Position numbers and translations under genes: made by a program. The notes below the pieces were generated by a model. The model saw nothing but the letters and a program-made list of their open reading frames with translations, did not search any database and was not told where the DNA came from. DNA of 14,231 nt from GCA-2786165 sp964625775 (GTDB lineage Bacteria; Pseudomonadota; Gammaproteobacteria; Legionellales; Legionellaceae), in assembly GCA_964625775.1 (NCBI GenBank), contig CAZVEH010000056.1, positions 1 to 14,231 on the forward strand, read 5' to 3'. Positions 14,166 through 14,231 of this stretch are shown one piece after another (positions within the stretch are counted from its first letter, which is position 1; each line of letters begins with the position of its first letter).

Positions 14166-14185
14166 TAGGTAACTCTCCACGTCAT
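14166..14185 (-). repeat. right-hand copy of the 20-bp inverted sequence also found at 71-90
   Basis: On the minus strand it reads atgacgtggagagttaccta, one mismatch from 71-90. It overlaps the end of the REP-like repeat (GGGATGAC) and sits at the break of the transposase fragment. Confidence 0.6.
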
Positions 14186-14210
14186 CCCGAGCGCAGCGAG
14201 GGATCTCCTG
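14180..14210. repeat. dispersed REP-like palindromic repeat
   Basis: The sequence cgtcatcccgagcgcagcga followed by gggatctcctg has complementary ATCCC/GGGAT arms around a GC-rich core, in contrast to the AT-rich surroundings. Closely similar GTCATCCCGAGCG...CGAGGGATCT units are scattered through many bacterial genomes and are often mistranslated as a DRRSLAALGMT peptide, as seen here. Only this one full copy is present in the window. Confidence 0.6.
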
Positions 14211-14231
14211 TCGTGTGGCACAAATTTTAAA

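Larger units (their letters stand above)
13796..14221 (-). pseudogene. IS5/IS4-type DDE transposase, C-terminal fragment fused to a dispersed repeat
   Basis: The minus-strand frame ends in a typical DDE transposase C-terminus: NRRAGIEPLIGHAKRGGQLG, with the catalytic glutamate in AGIEP, followed by LSRMKNDRNTESAGYAAILGFNLRQ, the alpha-helical end found in IS5/IS4-group enzymes. The genuine transposase part begins at about the residues VKRKIKQIGIQVPG. The first two catalytic aspartates, and so about two thirds of the enzyme, are missing. Upstream, the frame runs without interruption into a non-transposase sequence (PHDRRSLAALGMT) that is a translation of the repeat at 14180-14210, so the GTG start at 14221 is an artefact of the junction and the gene is dead. 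The frame reaches to within 10 bases of the window edge. The exact IS group is uncertain. Confidence 0.75.

Noticed and set aside
1..14231. CRISPR array, tRNA, rRNA or riboswitch
   Set aside because: I saw no regularly spaced repeats, no cloverleaf-like sequence with a T-loop motif, and no long structured leader ahead of any gene.

Overview
The window is about 14.2 kb of AT-leaning bacterial DNA carrying a conserved polyamine-uptake operon, two housekeeping-type enzymes, several small exported proteins and one giant protein of 1836 residues, with insertion-sequence debris at both ends. The PotABCD and NagZ types, the small exported Cys-patterned proteins, and a giant low-homology protein beside core genes suggest an intracellular or protist-associated gammaproteobacterium of the Legionellales (Legionella/Coxiella/Aquicella/Berkiella relatives). 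That placement is inference from memory of protein style; no 16S, tRNA or ribosomal marker is present.

Layout. The left edge (3-74) keeps only the N-terminal coding end of an IS66-type transposase. A Cys-rich exported protein (196-522, +) and a small exported protein (589-1071, -) converge on a hairpin at 522-552. The second small protein and the pot operon diverge from a 135-bp gap with two good, non-overlapping sigma70-like promoters. potA-potB-potC-potD (1207-4913, +) are translationally overlapping (11, 4 and 4 nt) and encode a complete spermidine/putrescine ABC importer. A DEDDy 3'-5' exonuclease of the PolB-exonuclease-like family follows after 36 nt (4950-5735).

The giant gene (5802-11312) has its own promoter-like region and encodes a cytosolic, mostly helical protein with no domain I recognise. 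Three copies of a Y-x-[LVI]-Y-[GS]-N-x-x-G-x-[QK]-W motif, each followed by a second conserved patch, show that it is built from three diverged modules about 520-550 residues apart. This is the most novel item here; a secreted effector is a reasonable guess but is not shown. nagZ (11386-12453), encoding a muropeptide-recycling beta-N-acetylglucosaminidase, follows 73 nt downstream.

Next comes a tandem pair of paralogous exported proteins (12560-13003 and 13003-13443, 1-nt overlap, the same four-Cys pattern), transcribed from a promoter whose -35 lies in a long dyad. The right end holds a 210-bp start-less reading frame (13556-13765) and the C-terminal part of an IS5/IS4-type DDE transposase (13796-14221, -) fused in frame to a dispersed REP-like repeat. 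A 20-bp sequence next to that repeat recurs in inverted orientation (19/20) at the left edge, beside the IS66 remnant.

Together the window reads as a core metabolic block (polyamine import, DNA exonuclease, cell-wall recycling) interleaved with accessory exported or effector-like genes and bordered by decayed mobile DNA.
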